Of a stretch of 64,000 nucleotides of DNA, positions 37,583-46,603 are shown in pieces. The stretch is from Paraoerskovia sediminicola. GTDB lineage: Bacteria > Actinomycetota > Actinomycetes > Actinomycetales > Cellulomonadaceae. The stretch is from assembly GCF_030296575.1 (NCBI RefSeq), contig NZ_AP027729.1, forward strand, positions 2,666,001 through 2,730,000, in the 5' to 3' direction. The position numbers and the translations under genes are program-made. Numbering within the stretch: position 1 is the first letter of the stretch; each line of letters starts with the position of its first letter. The notes below the pieces were generated by a model, which was not told where the DNA came from, ran no database searches, and saw only the letters and a program-made list of their open reading frames with translations.

Positions 37583-37731
37583 GGGCGTCAGTCTACGGAC
37601 GGCGCGCGGCGTGTCGCGTCGGCTCACGGGGCGACGGTCGAGCCGGCGCGCGAGTCGGCGTCGGACCCGGTCCGGGGACCGCTCCGGCGCCCCGACCTGT
37701 GAGTACGCGCCCGGAGGGGCACGATGTCCTC

Positions 37732-37914
37732 ATGAGCACCGAGTTCTTCTACGACACCCGCACGGGTGAGGTCACCGAGGGTCGCACGACGGGCTGGCGA
37801 GGTCGCATGGGTCCGTACGCGACCCGTGAGGAGGCCGAGAACGCCCTGTCGACGGCGAGCGAGCGCACCCAGGAGTGGGACGACGAGCAGGACTACGGCG
37901 ACAAGGGCGACTGA
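37732..37914 (+). CDS. Small conserved acidic protein
   Basis: A 60-aa protein, STEFFYDTRTGEVTEGRTTG then GRMGPYATREEAENALSTA, resembling a half SPOR-like repeat (the GPYATREEAENAL pattern). Relatives of this type occur in many actinobacterial genomes, but the function is unknown to me. It is cytoplasmic, divergent from map, and ends at a terminator shared with panB. Confidence 0.75.
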   Translation: MSTEFFYDTRTGEVTEGRTTGWRGRMGPYATREEAENALSTASERTQEWDDEQDYGDKGD

Positions 37915-37918
37915 GCGC

Positions 37919-37945
37919 GCGGACCGTCGTCCGACGACGGTCCGC
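37919..37945. terminator. Bidirectional hairpin terminator
   Basis: A perfect 12-bp stem (GCGGACCGTCGT and complement) with a CCG loop, between the small acidic-protein gene and the convergent panB stop. Confidence 0.8.
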
Positions 37946-38821
37946 TACTGCTCGTAGCTGTGCTCCGGCCCCGGGTACTCGCGCCCCTGGACGGCGGACA
38001 CGTACGACTGCGCCGCCTGCGACAGCGCCGTCCCGACCTCGCCGAACCGGCGGGCGAACCGCGGCGACCAGTCGCCCATCCCGGCCATGTCGAGCCAGAC
38101 GAGCACCTGCCCGTCGCACTCGATGCCGGCACCGATGCCGATGGTCGGGATGCGCAGGATCTCGGTGACCCTGGCCGCGACGGGCGCCGGGATCATCTCG
38201 AGGACGACCGCGACGGCGCCTGCCTCCTGCAGGGCCAGCGCGTCCTCCGCGAGCCGCTCCGCGGCGTCGTCGCCCCGGCCCTGGATGCGCTTGCCGCCGA
38301 GCATGTTCTCCGACTGCGGCGTGAAGCCGAGGTGCCCGAACACCGGGATGCCCGCGCCCGTCATGAGCGCGACGTGGGGCGCGACCCGCGCGCCGCCCTC
38401 GATCTTCACGGCGTGCGCGCCGCCCTCCTTGAACATGCGGACCGCCGTGGCGTGCGCCTGCTCGGGTGACGCCTCGTAGGAGCCGAACGGGAGGTCCGCG
38501 ATGACGAGCGCCCTGCGGACGCGCCGCGTGACGGCGCGGACCGCGGGGATGAGCTCGTCGACGGTCACGGGGATCGTGTTCTCGTGACCGAGCATGTTGT
38601 CGCCGATCGAGTCGCCGACCAGCAGCATGTCGACGCCCGACTCGTCGAAGATCCGTGCGGTCATCGCGTCGTACGCGGTGAGCATCGTCAGCTTCTCGCC
38701 GCGTTCCTTCGCGCCGGCGAGGTGCTGGACGCGGAAGCGGCGGGGGTAGGCGCGGTGGCCGCCGCGGGTGCGGCTGCAGCCGACGTGCTGCCCGGCTCTG
38801 CGGGGAGGTGCTCTGGCTCAC
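37945..38821 (-). CDS. panB: 3-methyl-2-oxobutanoate hydroxymethyltransferase (two frameshifts near the N-terminus)
   Basis: First step of pantothenate synthesis. The catalytic part is intact: MLTAYDAMTARIFDESGVDMLLVGDSIGDNMLGHENTIPVT, IEGG, HLGFTPQS, and IGIGAGIECDGQVLVWLDM. Upstream the frame is broken twice. One extra C at each of two runs (38742-38746 and 38802-38805, plus-strand G runs) joins a GTG at 38821 through an Ala/Ser-rich leader to TPRRFRVQHLAGAKERGEKL and the core, about 290 aa. A GAGG site precedes that GTG. Without repair, translation could start only at the internal ATG at 38685, which would remove the first strand. It lies downstream of nadE on the same strand. Confidence 0.92.
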
Positions 38822-38894
38822 GAGGTTCCTCGAATCCGGTGCTGTGTGCGTGGGGTCTGGTCTGTGCGGGAGGCCCGGGGGCGCCGGCCGGTCC

Positions 38895-40554
38895 TCAGGA
38901 GTTCTCGCGCCAGCGCGAGGTGATGGGCAGACGGCGGTCCCGCCCGAAGGCCAGCGCCGTCACCTTGGGCCCGAGCGGATACTGGCGACGCTTCCACTCC
39001 GCGCGGTCGACGAGGCTCAGCACCTTGTCGACGACCGCCTCGTCGTAGCCGCGGGCCAGGAGGTCTGCGCGACCCTCGGCGTGCTCCACGTAGGCGTCCA
39101 GCACCTCGTCCAGCAGGTCGTACGGGGGCAGCGAGTCCTGGTCGACCTGCCCCGGCCGCAGCTCGGCGGACGGGGGCTTGGTGATCGACGACTCCGGGAT
39201 CGGCGGCAGCTCGCCGCGGTCGAGCGCGTGGTTGTTGCGCCAGCGGGCGAGCGCCCACACCCGCGACTTGTCGACGTCCTTGATCGGGGCGTAGCCGCCG
39301 ACGGCGTCGCCGTAGATCGTGGAGTAGCCGACGGCGAGCTCGGTCTTGTTCCCGGTCGCGAGGACCAGGTGCCCCTCGGAGTTCGACAGCGCCATGAGGA
39401 TGTTCCCGCGCACCCGGGCCTGGATGTTCTCGGCCGCGATCCCGTCGAGGCCCATCTCGGTCTCGAACGCGTCGACCATCGGCCCGATCTGCTGGACGCG
39501 GTAGTCGGCCCCGAGCCGCTTCGCGACGTCGGCCGCGTCGTCCTTCGAGTGGTCGGACGAGTAGCGCGACGGCATCGAGACGCCCACGACGTTGGTGCCG
39601 CCGAGCGCGTCCGCGGCAATCGCGGCGACGAGCGCGGAGTCGATCCCTCCCGACAGGCCGAGCGCGACCGACGTGAAGCCGTTCTTGCGCGCGTACCCCG
39701 CCAGGCCCGCGACGCAGGCGCGGTAGACCATCTCGTCCGCGTCGAGCGGGGAGCGACCTCGCCGGGCCGCGCGACGCCGTCCGACGCCAGGTCCCAGAGC
39801 AGGAGGTGCTCGTCGAAGCGGGGCGAGCGGGCGAGCATGCCCCCGTCGGGGCCCATCACGAACGAACCGCCGTCGAAGACGAGGTCGTCCTGGCCGCCGA
39901 CCATGTTGACGTAGGCGACGGGCGCGTCGACCTGGGCGGCGCGGCGCGCGACGAGGTCGGTGCGGGAGCCTCCTTGCCCTCCTCGTACGGGGAACCGTTG
40001 AGGACGAGCAGCAGGTCGCACCCGAGGTCCGCGACGGCCGCGACCGGGCCGTCCTGCCAGATGTCCTCGCACACCAGCAACCCGATCGTGCGGCCGCCGA
40101 CCTCCACGGTCCGCGGCTCGGAGCCCGGCTCGAAGATGCGGAACTCGTCGAAGACGCCGTAGTTCGGCAGGTGCTGCTTGTCGTAGGAGGCGACCACCGC
40201 GCCGTCCGCGATGACGACCGCGCGGTTCGTCGGCAGCCCGTGGTCCTCCCCGACGAGGGCGCGCCCCTCGCCCGCAGAGCCGACCGTCCCCAGGACGACC
40301 GTCAGACCGCCGAGACCCTCCTGCGCGAGCCGGGAAGCGACGTCCGCCGCTGCGTCCCACGCGGCACGCCGGAACGAACCGCGCAGCGCGAGGTCCTCGA
40401 TCGGGTAACCCGTGAGGGTCATCTCGGGGAACGCGACGAGGTCCGCGCCGGCCTCGGCGGCGCGGCGCGACCAGGCGAGGACGGCGTCCGCGTTGCCCTC
40501 GAGGTCGCCGACGCACGTGTCGATCTGGGCGAGTGCGATGCGCAGGTCAGCCAT
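38895..40554 (-). CDS. nadE: Glutamine-dependent NAD+ synthetase (two frameshifts)
   Basis: Makes NAD+ from deamido-NAD+. The N-terminal nitrilase-type glutaminase shows FPEMTLTGYP (Glu), YDKQHLPNYGVFDE (Lys) and LLVCEDIW (Cys). The C-terminal synthetase has the P-loop LGLSGGIDSAL and ATGNKTELAVGY. Frame breaks occur near 39966-39975 (after NGSPYEEGK) and in the G run 39748-39751 (repair gives GEVAPPLDADEMVYRACVAGL). Repaired length is about 553 aa. TAGGCT lies 7 nt before the ATG at 40554 (leaderless). Essential cofactor synthesis makes true inactivation unlikely. Confidence 0.94.
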
Positions 40555-40561
40555 GTTCGCC

Positions 40562-40567
40562 AGCCTA
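40562..40567 (-). promoter_or_regulatory. -10 element of leaderless nadE promoter
   Basis: TAGGCT on the minus strand, exactly 7 nt before the nadE ATG. The open frame continues upstream into the repeat region, so this element supports the chosen start. Confidence 0.65.
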
Positions 40568-40585
40568 CCGGCGCGCCCGGCGCGC

Positions 40586-40640
40586 CGATCCCCGCCCGAT
40601 CCCGGCCCGATCCCGGCCCGATCCCGGCCCGATCCCGGCC
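40586..40640. repeat. 11-bp tandem repeat between nadE and glnA2
   Basis: Five consecutive copies of CGATCCCGGCC (the first with one substitution), followed by two diverged units to about 40661. It lies in the 193-nt divergent region, upstream of both leaderless promoters. Confidence 0.9.
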
Positions 40641-40747
40641 CGCGCGCGGCCGGATCCCGGCGCTGTCGTCCCGCCCGCGACTCGCCCGTCACGGCGCATC
40701 GTGATCGCCTGTCGTCACGCGGTGCCGTGATCGGGCAGGATGGGGCC

Positions 40748-42082
40748 ATGGACAGGCAGCAGGAGTTCGTCCTGAGGACGGTCGAGGAGCGCGACATCCG
40801 CTTCATCCGGCTCTGGTTCACCGATGTTCTCGGTGTGCTGAAGTCGGTCGCCGTGGCGCCCGCGGAGCTCGAGTCGGCGTTCACCGAGGGCATCGGGTTC
40901 GACGGGAGCTCGATCGAAGGGCTCGCGCGCGTCTACGAGTCCGACATGATCGCCAAGCCGGACCCGACGACGTTCCAGATCCTCCCGTGGCGGGGTGAGA
41001 CCCACGGGACGGCACGGATGTTCTGCGACATCCTCACGCCGGACGGCGAGCCGTCGCTCGCCGACACCCGCAACGTCCTCAAGCGGACGCTCGCCCGCGC
41101 CAGCGACATGGGCTTCACCTTCTACACGCACCCCGAGGTCGAGTTCTACCTCTTCGAGTCGTTGCGCACCGACGGCCCGCTGCAGCCCGTCGACCAGGCC
41201 GGGTACTTCGACCACGTCGCCCGCGGCTCCGCGCACGACTTCCGGCGCGCCGCGATCTCGATGCTCGAGTCCATGGGGATCTCCGTCGAGTTCTCGCACC
41301 ACGAGGCAGGCCCGGGGCAGAACGAGATCGACCTGCGCTACGCCGACGCGCTGACCACCGCCGACAACCTCATGACGTTCCGCACCGTCGTCAAGGAGGT
41401 CGCGCTCGAGCAGGGCGTCTTCGCCTCGTTCATGCCCAAGCCGCTCTCCGACGAGCCCGGCTCCGGGATGCACTCGCACCTGTCCCTCTTCGAGGGCGAC
41501 AGCAACGCGTTCCACGAGGCCGGCACGCAGTACGAGCTGTCCAAGACGGCCCGGCAGTTCATGGCCGGCCTGCTCCACCACGCCGCCGAGATCACCGCGG
41601 TCACGAACCAGTACGTCAACTCGTACAAGCGGCTCTGGGGCGGCGCCGAGGCGCCGAGCTTCGTGTGCTGGGGCCACAACAACCGCTCCGCCCTCGTGCG
41701 CGTACCGATGTACAAGCCGGGCAAGGACAACTCGAGCCGCGTCGAGTTCCGCGCGGTCGACTCGGCCGCGAACCCGTACCTCGCGTACGCGGTGCTGCTC
41801 GCCGCCGGGCTCTCGGGCATCGAGAACGACATGGAGCTGCCCGACCCGACCGAGGACGTCGTGTGGGACCTCACGCCCTCCGAGCGGCGCGCGCTGGGCA
41901 TCCGGTCGCTGCCGCAGGACCTCGACGAGGCCATCACGATCATGGAGCAGTCCGAGCTCGTGGCCGAGACCCTCGGCGAGCACGTCTTCGACTACTTCCT
42001 CAAGAACAAGAAGCGTGAGTGGGACGAGTACCGCGGCCAGGTCACACCGTTCGAGCTGAAGCGCTTCCTGCCGGTCCTGTGA
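40748..42082 (+). CDS. glnA2: Glutamine synthetase, GlnA2-type (second GS)
   Basis: A 444-aa GSI-alpha-like glutamine synthetase. Signatures: FDGSSIEGLARVYESDM, the metal ligands in PEVEFYLF, GPGQNEIDLRY, MPKPLSDEPGSGMHSHLS and NPYLAYAVLLAAG. At the position of the adenylylation Tyr loop it has VVWDLTPSERRALG (Trp where GlnA1 has Tyr), so it should escape GlnE control. The start codon lies 6 nt after CAGGAT, a near-consensus leaderless -10. glnE overlaps its stop by GTGA, matching Rv2222c-Rv2221c. The physiological substrate may not be glutamate alone. Confidence 0.93.
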   Translation: MDRQQEFVLRTVEERDIRFIRLWFTDVLGVLKSVAVAPAELESAFTEGIGFDGSSIEGLARVYESDMIAKPDPTTFQILPWRGETHGTARMFCDILTPDGEPSLADTRNVLKRTLARASDMGFTFYTHPEVEFYLFESLRTDGPLQPVDQAGYFDHVARGSAHDFRRAAISMLESMGISVEFSHHEAGPGQNEIDLRYADALTTADNLMTFRTVVKEVALEQGVFASFMPKPLSDEPGSGMHSHLSLFEGDSNAFHEAGTQYELSKTARQFMAGLLHHAAEITAVTNQYVNSYKRLWGGAEAPSFVCWGHNNRSALVRVPMYKPGKDNSSRVEFRAVDSAANPYLAYAVLLAAGLSGIENDMELPDPTEDVVWDLTPSERRALGIRSLPQDLDEAITIMEQSELVAETLGEHVFDYFLKNKKREWDEYRGQVTPFELKRFLPVL

Positions 42083-45000
42083 GCCCGGACGAGGGTCCGG
42101 GTCACCACGCGAGCCGTCGGCTCCGTGGGGCCACGCTCGCGACGCGCCTCTCGCAGGCGGGGTTCCAGGACGCCCGCCGCGCGGAGTCACTGCTCGGGGA
42201 CGCGGCGCTCGCGCCGTTCCTCCCCGGGGGCGCCGACGACCTGGGCGACCTCGTCGTCGCCCTGGGCTGGACCCCGGCCCCCGACCTCGCCGCGCTCCAG
42301 CTCGTGCGCCTCGCGGAGTCCGTCGGCACGCCGGACGGCGAGCTCGGGTCGCTCCTGCACAGGCTCCTCGAGGCGCCGGACGCCGCAGCGCGGGTCGGGC
42401 AGGACCGGCTCCTCGCCGTCCTGGGTTCCTCGGTCGCGCTCGGTGACGAGACGATCGGCCACCCCACCCACCTGACGATCCTCGCGGACCCGACGAGCGG
42501 GACCGGCGTCGCCGCCGCGAAGATCCGGGCCGAGCTGCTCGAAGCGGTGGGTGCCGACCCCGACGCCGACGTGCCGGTCGCGACGTCGACCGACGGGGAC
42601 GCGATCGACGCCGTGCGCCGCGCGTACCGCCGGGTCCTGCTGCGGATCGCGGCGACCGACCTCACGTCGGGCGAGCCGCTGACGCAGCTGCCGGGCGTGG
42701 GCGCCGCGCTCGCCGATCTCGCGGGGGCGGCGCTCGAGGCGGCGCTGGCCGTGGCTCGCGCCGAGACCGAGGGCCACGAGGCGGCCCGGATCGCCGTGAT
42801 CGGGATGGGCAAGACCGGTGGCCGCGAGCTGAACTACGTGTCCGACGTCGACGTCATCTACGTCGTCGAGCCCGCCGAGGGGCACGCCGAGGACGCGGCC
42901 ATCGCGGTGGGCACGAAGCTTGCGACGCGACTGGCGTTCGTGTGCTCGGGGACCGCCGTCGAGCCGCCGCTGTGGCCGGTGGACGCGGCGCTGCGACCCG
43001 AGGGCAAGCAGGGCCCGCTCGTCCGGACGCTGGCGAGCCACGTCGCGTACTACGAACGCTGGGCCAAGACGTGGGAGTTCCAGGCGCTGCTCAAGGCGCG
43101 CTGCGTCGCGGGCGACCGGCAGCTGGGGCAGGCGTACCGCGACGCCGTCGACCCGTTCGTCTGGCAGGCCGTCACCCGCGAGAACTTCGTCGAGGACGCC
43201 CAGGCGATGCGGCGCAGGGTCGAGCAGCACGTGCCCGCGGCCGAGGCCGACCGGCAGATCAAGCTCGGCAAGGGCGGGCTGCGCGACGTCGAGTTCACCG
43301 TCCAGCTGCTGCAGCTCGTCCACGGCCGGGCCGACGCGTTCATCCGCAGCGCCAACACGCTGACCGCGATCTCCGACCTGTCCGCGGGCGGGTACGTCGG
43401 GCGTGACAGCGCGGCCCGGATGTCGGTCTGCTACCGGTTCCTGCGCGCGCTCGAGCACCGCATCCAGCTGTCCAAGATGCGCCGGACGCACCTGATGCCG
43501 ACGTCCCAGGACGAGCAGCGCGCGCTCGCCCGGTCGCTGGGCATGCGGGTCGACGGCGCCGCGGGCCTGCAGGACCGCTGGAAGGCGACCCGGCGCGAGG
43601 TCCGGACCCTCCACGAGGAGCTCTTCTACCGCCCGCTCCTGCCGGCCACGGCGCAGCTGTCGGTCGAGGAGGTCGCGCTCGCCCCGGAGGCGATCAAGGC
43701 GCGGTTCGCCGCGATCGGCTACCGCGACCCGGCCGGCGCCATGCGGCACGTCGAGGCGCTGACCGAGGGCGTGAGCCGGCGGGCCGCGATCCAGCGCCAG
43801 CTGCTGCCCGTGCTGCTCGGGTGGTTCGCCGAGGGCGCGGACCCGGACGCCGGGCTGCTCGCGTTCCGCAAGCTCTCCGACGACCTCGGCACCACTCCCT
43901 GGTACCTCAAGCTGCTGCGCGACTCCGGCGTCGCGGCGGAGCGGCTCGCGCACCTGCTCGCGAACTCCCGGTACGTGGCCGAGGCCATCTCCCGGACGCC
44001 GGACGCGGTGCGCTGGCTCGCGGACGACGCGCTGCTCGAGCCGCGCGGTCCCGACCGCCTCGCCGGGGAGATCGACGCCGTCCTCAAGCGGGCCGACGAC
44101 TCGGAGCCCGCTACCGACCGGCTCCGGGGGATCCGGCGACGCGAGCTCGGGCGGACGGCGGCGGCGCAGCTGCTCCAGGAGCTCGACCCGGTCGCCGCGG
44201 CCCGCGCCGTCTCGGACGCCGCCGACATGGTGCTGGTCGGCGGGCTGCGGATCGCGGAGCACGTCGTCAAGGTCGAGCGCGGGCTCGACCCCGCCGAGCC
44301 GGGACCCACGACGATGCTCGTCGTCGCGATGGGGCGGCTCGGGGGCCGCGAGATGGGCTACGGCTCCGACGCGGACGTGCTGTTCGTCCACGAACCCGCC
44401 GACGGGGCCGACGAGTCGGACGCGCAGAAGTACGCCGTCGCGGTGGCGAGCCGGCTGACCAAGCTGCTGGGCGCCGTCGGCAAGGAGCCGACCCTGCCCG
44501 TCGACGCGGACCTGCGACCCGAGGGCCGCAACGGGCCGCTCGCCAGGTCCCTCGCCGGGTACACCGAGTACTACGGGCGGTGGTCGAGCACCTGGGAGTC
44601 CCAGGCGCTGCTGCGCGCGCGGCCCGTCGCCGGGGACATGGCCGGCCTCGGGGAGCGGTTCGAGGCGCTCGTCGAGCCGCTGCGGTACCCCGAGGGTGGC
44701 ATCGACGCGTCGCGTGTCCGGGAGATCCGGCGGGTCAAGGCGCGGGTCGAGGCCGAGCGGCTGCCGCGCGGGGTCGACCCGTCGCGGCACCTGAAGCTGG
44801 GTCGCGGGGGAGTCAGCGACGTCGAGTGGCTCGTCCAGCTGTGGCAGCTCCAGCACGCCCACGAGATCGCGGGTCTCCGCACGACCTCGACGACGGACGC
44901 GCTCGCGGCCGCGCACACCGCCGGGCTCGTCGGCGCCGAGGACGCCGAGACGCTGAGCGAGTCGTGGGTGCTCGCGTCGCAGCTCCGCAGCGCCGTCGTG

Positions 45001-45183
45001 CTGTCGTCCGGTCGCACCACGGGGCGCTCCGTCGACATCCTGCCGCACGACCGCCGCGAGCTCACGGGGCTCGCACGGATCCTCGGCATCGACGGCAACG
45101 GGGCGGACCTGGAGGAGCTCTACCTGCGCACCGCGCGGCGCGGACGTCACGTCATGGAGACGCTCTTCTACGGCGAGCAGTAG
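42079..45183 (+). CDS. glnE: Bifunctional glutamine synthetase adenylyltransferase/deadenylase
   Basis: Adds and removes AMP on the regulatory Tyr of glutamine synthetase. 1034 aa with two nucleotidyltransferase halves: the N-terminal deadenylase motif GGRELNYVSDVDVIYV (near residue 250) and the C-terminal adenylylase motif GGREMGYGSDADVLFV (near 755). Each is followed by a LKLGKGGLRDVEF / LKLGRGGVSDVEW motif. It is translationally coupled to glnA2, but its probable target is GlnA1 at 46604, which has the Tyr site. Length and frame are intact despite its size. Confidence 0.96.
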   Translation: MSPDEGPGHHASRRLRGATLATRLSQAGFQDARRAESLLGDAALAPFLPGGADDLGDLVVALGWTPAPDLAALQLVRLAESVGTPDGELGSLLHRLLEAPDAAARVGQDRLLAVLGSSVALGDETIGHPTHLTILADPTSGTGVAAAKIRAELLEAVGADPDADVPVATSTDGDAIDAVRRAYRRVLLRIAATDLTSGEPLTQLPGVGAALADLAGAALEAALAVARAETEGHEAARIAVIGMGKTGGRELNYVSDVDVIYVVEPAEGHAEDAAIAVGTKLATRLAFVCSGTAVEPPLWPVDAALRPEGKQGPLVRTLASHVAYYERWAKTWEFQALLKARCVAGDRQLGQAYRDAVDPFVWQAVTRENFVEDAQAMRRRVEQHVPAAEADRQIKLGKGGLRDVEFTVQLLQLVHGRADAFIRSANTLTAISDLSAGGYVGRDSAARMSVCYRFLRALEHRIQLSKMRRTHLMPTSQDEQRALARSLGMRVDGAAGLQDRWKATRREVRTLHEELFYRPLLPATAQLSVEEVALAPEAIKARFAAIGYRDPAGAMRHVEALTEGVSRRAAIQRQLLPVLLGWFAEGADPDAGLLAFRKLSDDLGTTPWYLKLLRDSGVAAERLAHLLANSRYVAEAISRTPDAVRWLADDALLEPRGPDRLAGEIDAVLKRADDSEPATDRLRGIRRRELGRTAAAQLLQELDPVAAARAVSDAADMVLVGGLRIAEHVVKVERGLDPAEPGPTTMLVVAMGRLGGREMGYGSDADVLFVHEPADGADESDAQKYAVAVASRLTKLLGAVGKEPTLPVDADLRPEGRNGPLARSLAGYTEYYGRWSSTWESQALLRARPVAGDMAGLGERFEALVEPLRYPEGGIDASRVREIRRVKARVEAERLPRGVDPSRHLKLGRGGVSDVEWLVQLWQLQHAHEIAGLRTTSTTDALAAAHTAGLVGAEDAETLSESWVLASQLRSAVVLSSGRTTGRSVDILPHDRRELTGLARILGIDGNGADLEELYLRTARRGRHVMETLFYGEQ

Positions 45184-45249
45184 ACGGCGGCGACGCGAGC
45201 CTCAGACCCGGGGGTGGCGTTCGCGGCCGGGCCGTGCGCGTACGATCGC

Positions 45250-45262
45250 GATGGGTCCCATC
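45250..45262. promoter_or_regulatory. Short palindrome in the leader of the alanine-dehydrogenase-like gene
   Basis: GATGGG-T-CCCATC, a perfect inverted repeat just downstream of a TACGAT -10-like element (45241-45246) and 28 nt before the start codon. It could be an operator or a leader hairpin; no partner protein is evident. Confidence 0.35.
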
Positions 45263-45290
45263 TCGGGTCCCGTCTCTCAGAGGATCAGAC

Positions 45291-46480
45291 ATGGGCGCCA
45301 CGTCGCCGGTTCGCAGCACGTCCGCAGCATCCGGTGGATCCTCGCTCCTGAGCCTGGGTGTGATCGGCTCGTCGGCCAAGGAGAACGAGTTCCGGCTGCC
45401 GCTGCACCCGGACCACCTTCCCGGTCTCGACGAGGACATTCGTACGCGCATCACCCTCGAGCACGGGTACGGCGCGCGTTTCGGGGTGGCGGACGACGTG
45501 CTCGCCGAGCACGTCGCGGGCTTCGCCTCACGCGAACAGCTGCTCGCCGAGTCCGACGTGGTCCTGCTGCCGAAACCGCAGCACGCTGACGTCCGGGCGC
45601 TCGGCGAGGGCACGACGCTCTGGGGGTGGCCCCACTGCGTGCAGGACCCCGACCTCACGCAGATCGCCATCGACCGGCGGCTGACCCTGATCGCCTTCGA
45701 GACCATGAACCACTGGACGCGCGACGGCATGGTCGGGCTGCACGTCTTCCACAAGAACAACGAGCTCGCCGGCTACTGCTCGGTGCTCCAGGCCCTGGAG
45801 CTCGCCGGGCTGACGGGCGACTACGGTCGCCGGCTCAGCGCGGTGGTGATCGGCTTCGGGGCGACCGCGCGGGGGCCGTGACCGCGCTCAACGCCCACGG
45901 GGTGCACGAGGTCGCCGTGCTGACGAACCGGAGCGTCGCAGCGGTCGGGTCACCGATCCACTCGGTCCGGATCCGGCAGTTCGACCACGAGCCCGACGGG
46001 GAGCACCTCAGCCACGTCATCACCGAGAGGGGCCGCGAACCGCTGGCTGCCTACCTCGCCGAGAACGACATCGTCGTGAACTGCACCTTGCAGGACACGG
46101 CGCGGCCGCTCGTCTACCTCCGGACCGAGGACCTGCCCGCGTTCCGGCCGGGCAGCGTCATCGTCGACGTGTCGTGCGACGAGGGCATGGGCTTCGAGTG
46201 GGCGCGGCCGACGACGTTCGACGAACCGACCTTCGTGGTGGGCGACAACGTCCTGTACTACGGGGTGGACCACAGCCCGTCCTACCTGTGGAACTCCGCG
46301 ACCTGGGAGAACAGTGCTGCGCTCATCCCGTTCCTCAGGGCGGTGCTGGAAGGCCCCGCGTCGTGGGACGCCGACGAGGTCCTGAGCCGTGCCATCGAGA
46401 TCCGGGAGGGTCGCGTCGTCGACCCGGAGATCCTCGCCTTCCAGGGTCGAGCCCCGCAGCCGCCCCACGCTCTGCCCTGA
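45291..46480 (+). CDS. N5-(carboxyethyl)ornithine synthase / alanine dehydrogenase-like protein (frameshift at 45871-45875)
   Basis: An AlaDH/PNT-family NAD(P)-dependent dehydrogenase of about 397 aa after repair. The N-terminal half begins LGVIGSSAKENEFRLPLHPDHLPGL and contains VVLLPKPQHADV and WGWPHCVQDPDLTQIAIDRRLTLIAFETMNHW, closer to carboxyethylornithine synthases than to classical Ald. The Rossmann motif VVIGFGATARG is cut by a missing G in the run 45871-45875; repair continues GAVTALNAHGVHEVAVL. The C-terminal half has VSCDEGMGFEWARPTTF and NVLYYGVDHSPSYLWNSATWE. It is monocistronic between glnE and glnA1. The substrate is uncertain. Confidence 0.85.
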
Positions 46481-46506
46481 GCGGTCGGCGCGGGTGCGCA
46501 CGGCAA

Positions 46507-46571
46507 CGAGAACGGCCCCCGGTGCTGCACGGACGTCGCGGGACGTCCGTGCAGGCCAGGGGCCGTTCTCG
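46507..46571. terminator. Long compound bidirectional terminator
   Basis: An outer 13-bp stem (46507-46519 with 46559-46571, CGAGAACGGCCCC) and an inner perfect 13-bp stem (46525-46537 with 46542-46554) form one extended hairpin. It lies between the dehydrogenase-like gene and the convergent glnA1 stop. Confidence 0.9.
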
Positions 46572-46603
46572 GCTACTGCTGACTGAGGGTGATACCCCGC
46601 AGA

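Noticed and set aside
40586-40661. CRISPR array
   Set aside because: The units are 11 bp and directly adjacent, without spacers, and no cas gene is present. The same applies to the repeats at 13489 and 18243.
42187-45150. A nearly 990-codon open frame on the minus strand opposite glnE
   Set aside because: Same high-GC mirror effect. The plus-strand GlnE has both catalytic repeats and normal length.
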